Assembly (NCBI RefSeq): GCF_017854565.1
Contig: NZ_JAFMHJ010000007.1
Span: 28,657 to 92,656 of the forward strand
Direction of reading: 5' to 3'
Source of the DNA: Yoonia sp.
GTDB lineage: Bacteria; Pseudomonadota; Alphaproteobacteria; Rhodobacterales; Rhodobacteraceae
DNA length: 64,000 nucleotides
In this document: piece by piece, positions 1 through 9,838 of the stretch
Layout: each line of letters starts with the position of its first letter
How positions within the stretch are numbered: position 1 is the stretch's first letter
Translations under genes and position numbers: made by a program
The notes under the pieces: generated by a model
What the model was told of the DNA's origin: nothing
The model's database searches: none
The model's input: only the letters and a program-made list of their open reading frames with translations

Positions 1-1407
<1,407 letters not shown>

Positions 1408-1543
1408 CTATCCGTGTGCTGTCCGGCGTTTAGCAAAATTGGTCCTGTCGCGCCAGCGTTGCGCGGGGGGCGAAATCAGGCATGGTTGATGTGATATTGG
1501 CCGACACTTTGCGTTTCTGCGCGAAACATAGCAAAGTCTTGTG

Positions 1544-1590
1544 ATAGTTTTAAGTTGCATTTACTAATGGCTGCGATAACTTTTAACTAT
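1544..1590. promoter_or_regulatory. Probable OxyR binding region between katG and oxyR
   Basis: Two 15-bp elements resemble the OxyR half-motif ATAG-N-T-NNN-A-N-CTAT. The one at 1576-1590 matches at all but one fixed position. The one at 1544-1558 keeps ATAG and the internal T and A but loses CTAT. Their starts are 32 bp apart, one helical turn more than the 22 bp of the oxidised-OxyR consensus; reduced OxyR is known to use a wider spacing. The right element runs into the oxyR start codon at 1589, which fits autorepression. This is inferred from motif match only. Confidence 0.5.
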
Positions 1591-2494
1591 GCTAAATCTG
1601 ACCTTCAAGCAGTTGCGTTATTTCCAGGCGCTTGTCCGGTATGGGCATTTCGGGCATGCGGCGGATGCATGTGCGATTTCGCAACCCGCGCTGTCGGTGC
1701 AGATCAAGGAACTGGAAACCGCGCTGGGCATGATATTGTTCGAGCGGACGGCCCGGCAGGTGCGTCTGACGGCCTTTGGTGCGGAATTTGCGTTGCGGGT
1801 CCGCGGGATTGTGCAGTCGGTGGATGAACTGGGTGATCTGGCCCGCGCCGCACGGGGGCGGCTGACGGGGCGGTTGCGCATCGGGGTGATCCCGACGATC
1901 GCGCCCTATCTGTTGCCCACGATCATCGGCGCCTTGCATCAAAGCCATCCCGATCTTGATATTCATGTGCGCGAAACGGTCACGCCGCGCCTGATTCAGG
2001 AACTGTCCGACGGGCGGATTGATACGGCGGTTGTCGCGTTGCCGCTGTCTGAGCCTGCGTTTACCGAAGTGGCGCTGTTTGATGAAAATTTCGTGCTGGT
2101 GCGGCCGGATGCCGACGCGGGCAAGCCGGTGCCGAGCCGCGACAGCCTGCGCGCGATGCGGCTGTTGTTGCTGGAGGAAGGGCATTGTTTTCGGGATCAG
2201 GCGCTGTCGTTCTGCAATTTTGGCGGGGCGGTGCCGCGTGAGGGGTTGGATGGGTCATCCTTGGCGACGTTGGTGCAGATGGTGGGTGCGGGCATTGGCG
2301 TGACGTTGATCCCCGAGATGGCGGTGCGTGTTGAAACCCGGTCCGCGCCGGTCTGTGTGGTGCGGTTCAACCGACCCCGGCCATCGCGAACGGTCGGGAT
2401 GATCTGGCGCAAAACCAACCCGCTATCGGCGCAATTGTTGGAATTGTCAGAGGTCGTGCGCCAAGCGGGTGCTGATTTGCGCAAGTTGCCCTAG
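1589..2494 (+). CDS. oxyR: OxyR, LysR-family hydrogen peroxide sensor
   Basis: LysR-type regulator of 301 residues, normal for the family. It has an N-terminal winged HTH (FKQLRYFQAL to LFERTARQVRLT, about residues 5-60) and a periplasmic-binding-protein-like sensor domain. The redox pair typical of OxyR is present: EEGHCFRDQALSFC has the peroxidatic cysteine after GH and the resolving cysteine nine residues later, as in E. coli C199/C208. Divergence from katG supports the call. No strong ribosome site precedes the ATG; the start was chosen because the HTH begins immediately and upstream ATGs are out of frame. Its TAG stop overlaps the stop of the convergent GTPase gene in a shared CTAG. Confidence 0.95.
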   Translation: MLNLTFKQLRYFQALVRYGHFGHAADACAISQPALSVQIKELETALGMILFERTARQVRLTAFGAEFALRVRGIVQSVDELGDLARAARGRLTGRLRIGVIPTIAPYLLPTIIGALHQSHPDLDIHVRETVTPRLIQELSDGRIDTAVVALPLSEPAFTEVALFDENFVLVRPDADAGKPVPSRDSLRAMRLLLLEEGHCFRDQALSFCNFGGAVPREGLDGSSLATLVQMVGAGIGVTLIPEMAVRVETRSAPVCVVRFNRPRPSRTVGMIWRKTNPLSAQLLELSEVVRQAGADLRKLP

Positions 2495-3456
2495 GGGGAT
2501 GTGGTAAAGTGGCACAGGGACTGCCGCAGGTCCGGGGGATGAAGCCCACGCCCGATCAGCACGATTTGATTGTCGGTGTCGGTGGCGGTGGCGCGGTCGG
2601 GCAGAACTTCGGGTGATTGCACGGTCTTGCGGACGGTTTGCAGCAAGAGCCTGCCTGCGGGCGTCACAACCACGCCTTTGACGCGCATGATTCGCACCCC
2701 GTGGACATGCAGGAGCGCCGATAGCCAGACGGTGAAGGCGGTCCAGTCGGGCACGGCGCCCAGATCAAGGCGACAGGGAATAATCGGTCTTGGGTCCGCA
2801 CCGGACAGGTCCGGCACGGGCAGCGGTGGTACGTCCGGCGCGGGTGGCGGTAGCGCAACCTGTGATCCAAATGCGGTCGCGGTGAGCGTCGCACCGGGGT
2901 TGAGCGACCGGAGCGTCGCCACCAGCCGTGACAGATCATCGTGCCGGGCGGCATCGGTTTTGGTCAGGACGATGTCATCTGCGGCCTCGATCTGCGCGCG
3001 GCCCAGCCGTTCGTGGCGCAGTTGGGCGATGATATGCAGCGCGTCGGCGGCGACGATAATCTGGGCGATAACGATCTGCCGGACAAGCATGGGGTCGGTC
3101 TGGATCATGGTCGCGATGGCGGCGGGATCTGCCAGCCCGCTGGTTTCCAGCACGATCCGCGCAATCCGGCTGGACGGATCGCTGATTTTGCTGCGGTCGT
3201 CACAGAGTTGGCGCAATGTGCGGCGCAGGCTGTCCTGAGCCGCGCAACACACACATCCGCCCGCCAGAACGGTCAGCCCGTCCGCCGCCCCCAGCAGGGC
3301 ATCGTCGACGGGAATTTCGGCGGCTTCGTTCACGATCACATGCACCCGGCCAAAGCGTTTCTCATGCAACTGATGGCGCAGCCATGTGGTTTTGCCGGAC
3401 CCGAGGTAGCCGCCCAGGATGGTCAGGCGGATGCGGCCATCGGGCACCTTAGACAT
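2491..3456 (-). CDS. COG0523 (CobW/P47K) family GTPase, possible metal chaperone
   Basis: A 321-residue G3E GTPase. The Walker A GGYLGSGKTT lies at residues 15-24 and the diagnostic COG0523 metal-binding motif CVCC at 68-71 (C68, C70, C71); the C-terminal CobW domain follows. Family members bind zinc, cobalt or iron and use GTP to insert or allocate metal. It is the last gene of the hydantoinase operon and overlaps the preceding 98-residue ORF by 8 bp, so it is translationally coupled. My inference is that it services the metal-dependent hydrolases upstream (hydantoinase, NodB deacetylase). Subfamily and metal cannot be read from sequence. The start lacks a clear ribosome site, consistent with coupling. 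Confidence 0.85.
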   Translation of the reverse strand: MSKVPDGRIRLTILGGYLGSGKTTWLRHQLHEKRFGRVHVIVNEAAEIPVDDALLGAADGLTVLAGGCVCCAAQDSLRRTLRQLCDDRSKISDPSSRIARIVLETSGLADPAAIATMIQTDPMLVRQIVIAQIIVAADALHIIAQLRHERLGRAQIEAADDIVLTKTDAARHDDLSRLVATLRSLNPGATLTATAFGSQVALPPPAPDVPPLPVPDLSGADPRPIIPCRLDLGAVPDWTAFTVWLSALLHVHGVRIMRVKGVVVTPAGRLLLQTVRKTVQSPEVLPDRATATDTDNQIVLIGRGLHPPDLRQSLCHFTTSP

Positions 3457-3745
3457 CGCTGGTCAGAAATTTGGGATCAAGCGGATCAAAGGGGGTGCCG
3501 GTCATCCGCTCGGCCTCGATCCAGAGCTGTTCGAGATGGGGGACGATGGTTTGCGCGCCGGTGAGCGTGGACAGTTGGATGCCGGGCACCAGACCACCGT
3601 CGTGGACGGTCAGCCCCGTGCCTTTGAGGACGCGCCGTAGGATCTGCGCCCTACGAAAGCGTTCGCGGATGCGATCCGGCGCGGTTGCCGCCCCGGCTTC
3701 GGTCCAGTGGCCGGGGGCTGCAGGAAAGCCGCAACTGGCGCACAT
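3449..3745 (-). CDS. Conserved-looking 98-residue protein with an N-terminal CxxC
   Basis: I do not recognise a named family. The protein starts MCASCGF, so two cysteines in a CxxC sit at residues 2-5, and it then has a basic helical segment (DRIRERFRRAQILRRVLKG) and an acidic C terminus. No signal peptide or membrane segment is visible. Its start overlaps the stop of the upstream deacetylase gene as TGATG, and its stop overlaps the start of the COG0523 GTPase, so it is embedded in the operon and very likely translated. The CxxC beside a metal-chaperone GTPase hints at a metal or redox role, which is only inference. Confidence 0.7.
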   Translation of the reverse strand: MCASCGFPAAPGHWTEAGAATAPDRIRERFRRAQILRRVLKGTGLTVHDGGLVPGIQLSTLTGAQTIVPHLEQLWIEAERMTGTPFDPLDPKFLTSDV

Positions 3746-4647
3746 CAGATGACTGCAGGCCGTGCGGCATCCGCAAAAGGATAGCGCGCCCGGAAATCAT
3801 CTGCGATGGCGTCAAACGTCATCCATTCACAGCCTTCGTGGCCATTGATGTATTCGATCAGCCGCTCCAGCATCAGCAGGACCTGTGGGCGACCGGACAC
3901 ATCGGGGTGGATCGTAAAGGCAAAGACCGCATAATCCATCTCGCGGTAGACCCAGTCGAACTGATCGCGCCACATCTGTTCGATGTCGCGCGGATTGACG
4001 AAGCCATGGCTGTTGGGCGCCTTTTTCATGAACATCATCGGCGGCAGGTCATCGACGTACCAATTGGCGGCGATATCAACGAGGTCGATTTCATGGCCAT
4101 GCTTGAGCGGGTGCATCCAGTCGGCGGCGGTTTTGGTGTAGTCGATCAGGTTCCATTCATCGCCCACACGGGCATAGAAGGGCTGAAAGTCGCGGTAGCC
4201 TTGGCTGTGATCGTAGGAAAAGCCATATTTTTGCAGCAAAGCGGCGGTGGCGTTCGACATTTCCCACCACGGGGCGACGTACCCTCTGGGGGTCTTGCCG
4301 GTCAGTTTTTCGATCAGTGCGATGGATTTGACCAGCACGTCTTCTTCTTGGGTCGGGGTCATGGCGACGGGGTTTTCGTGCATATAGCCGTGTGCGCCCA
4401 CCTCGTGACCTGCATCGACGATCATCTGCATTTCCTTTGGGAACGTCTCGAGGCTGTGGCCGGGGATGAAAAAGCTGGTTTGCATGTCGTATTTCTTGAA
4501 CATCCGCAAAAGGCGGGGGATGCCTACCTCGGTGGCGAATATGCCGCGCTGGATGTCAGAGGGGCTGTCGCCGCCGCCATAAGAGCCGATCCAACCCGCG
4601 ACGGAATCGATGTCGGTGCCAAAGGCGCACATAATTTTCTTAGTCAT
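3745..4647 (-). CDS. Polysaccharide deacetylase (NodB/PgdA-like) family hydrolase
   Basis: A 300-residue NodB-fold protein without signal peptide, so cytoplasmic. It keeps the metal and catalytic motif 1 as TDID (residues 11-14) and motif 2 as H86-GYM-H90 in [12 protein letters not shown]. Cytoplasmic members next to amidohydrolases usually act on cyclic imides, ureides or related C-N bonds rather than on polysaccharide. Ribosome site AAAGGA precedes the ATG at 4647, and the gene begins 21 bp after the hydantoinase stop. The context points to a hydantoin, pyrimidine or ureide catabolic step. The substrate is not determinable here. Confidence 0.85.
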   Translation of the reverse strand: MTKKIMCAFGTDIDSVAGWIGSYGGGDSPSDIQRGIFATEVGIPRLLRMFKKYDMQTSFFIPGHSLETFPKEMQMIVDAGHEVGAHGYMHENPVAMTPTQEEDVLVKSIALIEKLTGKTPRGYVAPWWEMSNATAALLQKYGFSYDHSQGYRDFQPFYARVGDEWNLIDYTKTAADWMHPLKHGHEIDLVDIAANWYVDDLPPMMFMKKAPNSHGFVNPRDIEQMWRDQFDWVYREMDYAVFAFTIHPDVSGRPQVLLMLERLIEYINGHEGCEWMTFDAIADDFRARYPFADAARPAVI

Positions 4648-4668
4648 TTTGGGTCCTTTTGATGGGCG

Positions 4669-6126
4669 TCAGACGCCGATGGGCATGTGTTTGGGGTCCC
4701 GTGCGACGGGGCGCGGCGCGACCAGTTCTTTCCATACCGAAAGCGCCTGACTGATGGGGGGGAATGGCGTGCGTTTGATGTAAGTGCCGTGGCCGGGCTG
4801 CGGCTGACGCGGGGTGCCTGCGTCCCAGACGACCGTGCCGCGCGACAGGGTAAAGCGGGGCAGGCCGGTGACGTCGAACCCTTCGAAAACATTGTAATCA
4901 ATTGCAGATTTCTGGGTCTTGGCGCTAATCGTCTTGCTGGCGTCGGGGTCCCAGACCACCAGATCGGCGTCAGACCCCACAAGGATCGCCCCTTTGCGGG
5001 GATAGATGTTCAGGATTTGCGCGATATTGGTCGAGGTGACGGCGACAAATTCATTCATCGTCAGCCGACCCGTGGCGACGCCGAACGTCCACAAAAGCGA
5101 TAGCCGATCCTCGAGGCCGCCAGTGCCGTTGGGGATTTTGGTAAAGTCGCCGACGCCCATCCGCTTTTGCGCGGTGGTAAAGGCGCAGTGGTCGGTTGCG
5201 ACCACGTGCAGTGATCCCGCAGCAAGACCTGCCCAAAGCCCGTCTTGGTGGTGTTTGTTGCGAAACGGCGGTGACATGACGCGTTGTGCGGCATGGTCCC
5301 AACTGGGGTGCGCATATGCGCTTTCGTCCAGCAAAAGGTGCTGAATCAGGGGTTCACCCCAGACCCGCTGGCCTTTTTGGCGAGCGCGGCGGATCGCCTC
5401 GTGGGCATCTTCGCTTGAGGTATGCACGACGTAAAGCGGCACACCTGCGGCATCGGCGATGGTAATGGCGCGGTTGGCGGCTTCGCCCTCGACGGATGCG
5501 GGGCGGGAATAGGCGTGCGCCTCGGGTCCGGTGTTGCCTGCGGCCATCAGGCGATCTTGGAGGCTGGCGATCAGGTCGCCGTTTTCGGCGTGGACCAGCG
5601 GAAAGGCCCCCAGCGCGCCTGCGCGGGTGAAGGACGCGAACATTTCGTCGTCATTCACCATCAACGCGCCCTTGTAGGCCATGAAGTGTTTGAACGTGTT
5701 GACGCCGCGATCCACCACGACGGCCATGTCGTTGAATATCTGTTCCGACCATCCGGTGACAGCCATGTGGAACCCATAATCGCATGAAGCCTGACGCGCG
5801 GCCCGGTCGTGCCATTGGTCAAGCGCGGTCAGCATGCCGTCGGCACCGGGGATGATGTGATCGACCACCATCGTGGTCCCGCCCGAGGCCGCGGCAAATG
5901 TGCCGCTTTCCCATGTTTCGGCGGTGGTTGTGCCCATAAAGGGCATTTCAAGATGCGTGTGCGGGTCGATCCCGCCGGGCATCACGAAACATCCGGAGGC
6001 ATCGATGACGGTATCGCCCGACAGGTCGGGGCCAATCGCAGTGATCGTTTCACCTGCGATCAGAATATCGGCGACATAGGTGCGGTCTGCGGCGACGATT
6101 GTACCGCCTTTGATAACGCAAGACAT
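4669..6126 (-). CDS. hydA: Dihydropyrimidinase / D-hydantoinase
   Basis: Cyclic amidohydrolase of 485 residues that opens dihydropyrimidine or hydantoin rings to N-carbamoyl acids. The TIM-barrel metal ligands are all visible: HxH in DPHTHLEMPF, the carbamylated lysine in FKHFMAYKG, histidines in PLVHAENGD and YVVHTSSEDA, and the aspartate in VATDHCAF. A longer frame exists upstream, but the ATG at 6126 with AAGGAG seven bases before it begins exactly at the conserved N-terminal strand. It sits between two NodB-type hydrolases in a seven- to ten-gene operon. No N-carbamoyl-amino-acid hydrolase was seen nearby, so the fate of the carbamoyl product is unclear. Confidence 0.93.
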   Translation of the reverse strand: MSCVIKGGTIVAADRTYVADILIAGETITAIGPDLSGDTVIDASGCFVMPGGIDPHTHLEMPFMGTTTAETWESGTFAAASGGTTMVVDHIIPGADGMLTALDQWHDRAARQASCDYGFHMAVTGWSEQIFNDMAVVVDRGVNTFKHFMAYKGALMVNDDEMFASFTRAGALGAFPLVHAENGDLIASLQDRLMAAGNTGPEAHAYSRPASVEGEAANRAITIADAAGVPLYVVHTSSEDAHEAIRRARQKGQRVWGEPLIQHLLLDESAYAHPSWDHAAQRVMSPPFRNKHHQDGLWAGLAAGSLHVVATDHCAFTTAQKRMGVGDFTKIPNGTGGLEDRLSLLWTFGVATGRLTMNEFVAVTSTNIAQILNIYPRKGAILVGSDADLVVWDPDASKTISAKTQKSAIDYNVFEGFDVTGLPRFTLSRGTVVWDAGTPRQPQPGHGTYIKRTPFPPISQALSVWKELVAPRPVARDPKHMPIGV

Positions 6127-6145
6127 GGGGTTCTCCTTTGGACGT

Positions 6146-7027
6146 TCATGGCGCTGGGGTGCGGGTGGTATAGGCTGCGGCAATGTGCCGGGCCTGAGTC
6201 AGCCAGATGGCGTCGCGTTGGCCGGTGATATGGGTCAGCGCACGCCGCAACTGACGCAGACGTCCGGGCTGGCCGATGATATAGGGATGCAGGGCGATGC
6301 CCATGACCAAAGGCTGCGCTGCCGATTGCGCCAGCATTTCGTCAAAGGTGTCGATGATCATATCTGCGAAATCCGCGGCACTGTCCTTGCGCGCGATGAT
6401 GGCGGGGATGTCGTTGATTTCCTGAGGGTAGGGCACCGCCAGAAGCGGGCCGGACCGAGTGCGCATCCACACCGGTTGATCGTCCATGCACCAGTTCAGC
6501 GTATAGGCATATCCCGCTTCTTGCAGCAGATCAGGGGTGACGCGGCTTTCGGCGATCCAAGGGCTGAGCCAGCCTTTGGGTGCGGTGCCCCGGGCGCTGG
6601 TGAGTGTCGCGGTCGCGTGGGCGATCATGGCCTGCTCGGTGGTTTCATCCATCGTGCTTTGGCGTTCGGAATTGGTGCGCCCGTGGCCTGCGATTTCATC
6701 GCCGCGGGCATGGTGGGCTTGCATCAGGGTGGGCGCATGATCGTACATGGCGCTGTTGGCCAGCACCGTTGCGGGCAGGTCCAGATCATCCAGCAGATCA
6801 AGCAACCGCCACGCGCCCACGCGATTGCCATAGTCGCGCCACGCATAGTTCAGGATGTCGGGCTGCGGCCCGCCGGGGGCCAGTTCGGCACCCAAACCGG
6901 CCCCGAAGGCAAAGTGTTCAAGGTTCACGCCCAGATAAACCGCGAGCCTTTTGCCGGTTGGCCAGTCAAAATCGGGCCGTGCGTGGATCGGCACATAGGC
7001 GTAGCGATCGTGGTGGGGCAGGGTCAT
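6146..7027 (-). CDS. PuuE-type (allantoinase-like) polysaccharide deacetylase family protein
   Basis: A 293-residue cytoplasmic NodB-fold protein. Unlike its neighbour at 3745-4647 it lacks the classical metal motifs: motif 1 reads VNLEHF instead of a double Asp, and motif 2 reads GHGRTNSE, losing the second histidine. This pattern recalls the PuuE allantoinase branch, which handles ureide rings and departs from the usual metal site. It ends 19 bp before the hydantoinase and its start overlaps the stop of the NTF2-like gene. Allantoinase or another cyclic-amide hydrolase is the best guess; the exact substrate is unknown. Confidence 0.82.
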   Translation of the reverse strand: MTLPHHDRYAYVPIHARPDFDWPTGKRLAVYLGVNLEHFAFGAGLGAELAPGGPQPDILNYAWRDYGNRVGAWRLLDLLDDLDLPATVLANSAMYDHAPTLMQAHHARGDEIAGHGRTNSERQSTMDETTEQAMIAHATATLTSARGTAPKGWLSPWIAESRVTPDLLQEAGYAYTLNWCMDDQPVWMRTRSGPLLAVPYPQEINDIPAIIARKDSAADFADMIIDTFDEMLAQSAAQPLVMGIALHPYIIGQPGRLRQLRRALTHITGQRDAIWLTQARHIAAAYTTRTPAP

Positions 7028-7440
7028 AGGGGCGTCTCGGCCAGACCGGCCCGGTCCAGCAGGATTTCGGCGCTGTCGTTCCAGACCTGCGTGCTGATGA
7101 TTTTGCCATCGCGCACGACAAAGGTGTCGATATAACGGTTGGTTTCAAACGGTGTGCCATCTGGCCATTCGCCATAAAGATGGCCGGTGTTATAGATGTG
7201 AATATCGCCTGTGGTCGCATCAAGGGCCGCATCGGTACGCAAAAACCTCTTTTTCACCCATTTGTAGCGCTGGGCGTTGAACGCGGCGGTATCGGCGGGG
7301 GCGGTCATATGTCGCCCCCCGGTAAAGGTGATCTGGAAATTAGGCCCGACATAGGCCGCTGCCCCGGCAGGGTCCGGCACCATGGAGCGTTCCAGATATG
7401 CCGCGACGATGGTGCAGGCGTCGGAGATTTGGTCCGTCAT
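7024..7440 (-). CDS. NTF2-like / SnoaL-like family protein
   Basis: A 138-residue cone-fold protein of the NTF2/SnoaL type, shown by the C-terminal block NRYIDTFVVRDGKIISTQVWND typical of these small ligand-binding or isomerase-like domains. The ATG at 7440 was chosen because it makes an ATGA overlap with the racemase stop; the longer upstream frame lies inside that gene. It sits between the racemase and a PuuE-like hydrolase, so it probably assists one of them (ring isomerisation or substrate binding). The fold is fairly sure and the function is inferred only from place. Confidence 0.82.
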   Translation of the reverse strand: MTDQISDACTIVAAYLERSMVPDPAGAAAYVGPNFQITFTGGRHMTAPADTAAFNAQRYKWVKKRFLRTDAALDATTGDIHIYNTGHLYGEWPDGTPFETNRYIDTFVVRDGKIISTQVWNDSAEILLDRAGLAETPL

Positions 7441-8072
7441 AAGATTGCACCTATCTGGACGGCGGCGCGCACCCCGTCGATCAGGCGGACGCCGATCCGG
7501 GGGCCGGCAGCGGCGGGGATATGCGTCATGCCCGCGCATCCCAGCACCACAGTTTGCACATTGTCTTCGGCGACGGCGCGTTTGATTTCAGCGATGATCC
7601 GGGCGTTGGCGGTGTCCGCATCGGTGTCCAACGCCAGCACCGGCACGCCGCTGGCGCGGACCCGGCCAAGGCTGCGCGCAAGCCCGTAGGCCTGAATGTT
7701 TTCGTGCAAAACGGGGATCGACACGTCGAGCGTCGTCACCACCGAAAAGCGCGCTCCGGCGAGTGCGGCCAGATGGTAGGCCGCTTGGCCGATGCCAATG
7801 ACAGGGCAGGTCGCCATGGCGCGGGCGGCATCCAGCCCGGTGTCATCGAAACAGCCGATAATGATGACGCGCGCGCCTTGGTGCGATGCCTGCGCGACCA
7901 GTTTCAGCAGCGGCGGCACGCAGGCGATGCCATCAGCGGGCCCTTGAATTGCGGGCGGGCCGTCGTGGGATGTCCAGCCGGTTATGGCCACGCCCGGGCA
8001 GGCATCGCGCGCGGTTTGCACCATCGCGTCGGTCATTGACGCGGTGCTGTTGGGGTTGATGATGATGATCAT
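7437..8072 (-). CDS. Asp/Glu/hydantoin racemase family protein
   Basis: A 211-residue member of the Asp/Glu racemase superfamily. It opens with MIIIINPNST, the nucleotide-like loop typical of hydantoin racemase (HyuE), and has the two catalytic cysteines C74 (IIGCFDDTG) and C179 (VLGCAGMTH), one for each face of the substrate. Such enzymes racemise 5-substituted hydantoins or decarboxylate malonate-type acids. With a hydantoinase in the same operon, racemisation of hydantoins is the natural reading. The ATG at 8072 overlaps the permease stop as ATGA. An allantoin racemase is an alternative given the PuuE-like neighbour. Confidence 0.88.
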   Translation of the reverse strand: MIIIINPNSTASMTDAMVQTARDACPGVAITGWTSHDGPPAIQGPADGIACVPPLLKLVAQASHQGARVIIIGCFDDTGLDAARAMATCPVIGIGQAAYHLAALAGARFSVVTTLDVSIPVLHENIQAYGLARSLGRVRASGVPVLALDTDADTANARIIAEIKRAVAEDNVQTVVLGCAGMTHIPAAAGPRIGVRLIDGVRAAVQIGAIL

Positions 8073-8908
8073 AACATGCCCTTGCCCGCGTCCGATCCGG
8101 CCTTGGCTTTGCGGCGCGTGGTCCAGAGTGCGACACACAGGAAGATGCCGATGATCAGCAGCGAAAATACGGTCGTCAGTGTGCCAAGCGCATAGAGCAC
8201 GGGCGAGGTGACGTTGGTGGTCATGCCGTAGATTTCCAGCGGCAGGGTGTTTTTGCTGCCCGAGGTCAGCAGGGTCCGTGCAAATTCATCATAGCTGAGC
8301 GTGAAGCCGAAAAGCGCCACCCCGATCAGCGAGGGCGCGATGATCGGCAGCACGACATGGCGCAGGGTTTGCCATGACGTGGCACCTTGGTCGCGGGCGG
8401 CTTCCTCGTAGCTTTTGTCAAAGCGGTTGAAGACGGCAAACATGATCAGCAAGCCAAACGGCAGCGTCCATGTCAGTTGTGAGCCAAAGCCCGACGTGGC
8501 CCAGTGGACGGCGATCCCGGCTTGGGAAAACATCAGGCCGACGCCCAGCGAAATCAGGATCGACGGGATCACCAGCGAGGTGATGATCAGGTAAAACAGG
8601 ATGTTTGCACCGGGGAATTTCTTGCGAAAGGCCAGCCCGCCCATGACCGATACGACCACCGTGGTGACCATGACCATCATACCCAGCACAAGGCTGCGGC
8701 GGAAGCTGCCCCAGATGTCGCCGACGGCTTGTTGTTCGAACAGGTCATGGAACCAATACAGCGACACGCCGCGCATCGGGAATGTCAGCCCGCCGCCGGG
8801 GCCCTGAAACGACAGCACAGCGATGGTCAGGGTCGGACCGTAGAGAAACAGTAAGAACAGCGCAAAGAACGCGGTCAGCACGTAAAATGAACGGGGACGG
8901 GGTTCCAT
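8069..8908 (-). CDS. ABC transporter permease (PotC-like)
   Basis: Inner-membrane permease of 279 residues with about six transmembrane segments. The cytoplasmic coupling loop reads EEAARDQGATSWQTLRHVVLPIIAPS, the EAA motif of binding-protein-dependent importers. Similarity is to the spermidine/putrescine PotC group. It pairs with the PotB-like permease, whose stop lies one base before this start, and overlaps the racemase by ATGA. In this operon the load is likely the hydantoin- or ureide-type substrate of the downstream enzymes rather than a polyamine, but that is inference. Confidence 0.9.
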   Translation of the reverse strand: MEPRPRSFYVLTAFFALFLLFLYGPTLTIAVLSFQGPGGGLTFPMRGVSLYWFHDLFEQQAVGDIWGSFRRSLVLGMMVMVTTVVVSVMGGLAFRKKFPGANILFYLIITSLVIPSILISLGVGLMFSQAGIAVHWATSGFGSQLTWTLPFGLLIMFAVFNRFDKSYEEAARDQGATSWQTLRHVVLPIIAPSLIGVALFGFTLSYDEFARTLLTSGSKNTLPLEIYGMTTNVTSPVLYALGTLTTVFSLLIIGIFLCVALWTTRRKAKAGSDAGKGML

Positions 8909-8909
8909 C

Positions 8910-9773
8910 CTATAGCTCCTTTCGGATATCGACGAACCGCAGCAGGATGCCGATTACCAGCAGCACCGTGAGCAGCAGCACAATGGCCGTCGCCGAAGCA
9001 GAGGGGTATTGCAGCAGGGCGATATCGTTCGAGATCAGGCGACCGACGTTGGCCGATTGACTGCCCGACATGATGCGCACCGTAAAGAAATCGCCCATCA
9101 CCAAAGTGACCACAAAGATGGTGCCGATCATGATGCCGGGTTTGGTCAGCGGGATGATCACATTCCACAGGATTTGCGCACCGTTGGCACCGCCGTCGCG
9201 CGCCGCCTCGATCAGGGATTTGTCGATCCGCATCATCGTGTTGAAGATCGGCACGACCATGAACAGCGTGTAAAGATGCACAAAGGCCAGCACGACGGAA
9301 AAGTCGCTGAACAGCAGCCAGTCCAGGGGTTCGTCGATCACCCCCCACGAAATGAGGGTGGAATTGGCGATCCCGTTGCGCCCCAGGAACGGGATCCACG
9401 AGATCATGCGGATGATGTTGGAGGTCCAGAAGGGAATGGTGCAAAGCAAGAAAAGCGCGACCTGCCACGTCAGTGTCCGGATATGAAACGCAAGATAGTA
9501 GGCCACCGTGAAACCGATCACGCATGTGAACATCCACGTCAGCAACGCATATTTGAACGTGTTGAGGAACACCGTGTAAGTCACTGGTGAGCTGAATAAA
9601 AATGTGTAGTTCTCAAGTTCGAAGGCGGGGATGATTGAAAATTCGGTTGCCCGCCAGAAACTGACGACGGCGATCATGATGATCGGCAGCACCAGAAAGA
9701 TAAGCAGGACCACCGCAAGAGGTGACACCATCAGCCAGCCCATGAGGCCATTTTGGGAGCGCAGTTTTTGCAT
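8910..9773 (-). CDS. ABC transporter permease (PotB-like)
   Basis: Inner-membrane permease of 287 residues with six predicted membrane spans starting at about residue 12. The EAA loop is EAARDGGANGAQILWNVIIPLTKPG. It forms the heteromeric membrane channel with the PotC-like partner. The ATG at 9773 (MQKLRSQNG) is preferred over a longer frame because the upstream extension is proline/arginine-rich and crosses the intergenic stem-loop. A weak GGA lies about nine bases before it. The gene follows the binding-protein gene across a 65-bp spacer containing a perfect hairpin. Confidence 0.9.
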   Translation of the reverse strand: MQKLRSQNGLMGWLMVSPLAVVLLIFLVLPIIMIAVVSFWRATEFSIIPAFELENYTFLFSSPVTYTVFLNTFKYALLTWMFTCVIGFTVAYYLAFHIRTLTWQVALFLLCTIPFWTSNIIRMISWIPFLGRNGIANSTLISWGVIDEPLDWLLFSDFSVVLAFVHLYTLFMVVPIFNTMMRIDKSLIEAARDGGANGAQILWNVIIPLTKPGIMIGTIFVVTLVMGDFFTVRIMSGSQSANVGRLISNDIALLQYPSASATAIVLLLTVLLVIGILLRFVDIRKEL

Positions 9774-9802
9774 GAGGGTCCGGGGGAAGTGTTGCGGGAA
9801 TG

Positions 9803-9827
9803 GTGGGGCGCCATCACGGCGCCCCAC
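9803..9827 (-). promoter_or_regulatory. Perfect 10-bp intergenic stem-loop after the ABC binding-protein gene
   Basis: GTGGGGCGCC pairs with GGCGCCCCAC around a five-base loop, with no mismatches and no T-run after it. It lies 12 bases past the stop of the binding-protein gene and before the PotB-like permease. Such structures between binding-protein and permease genes typically protect the upstream mRNA 3' end and set unequal expression. A partial terminator role is possible. Confidence 0.7.
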
Positions 9828-9838
9828 GGCAGATTGCA

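Noticed and set aside
3685..4662. 325-codon plus-strand open frame
   Set aside because: Antisense to the NodB-type deacetylase with its intact TDID and HGYMH motifs.
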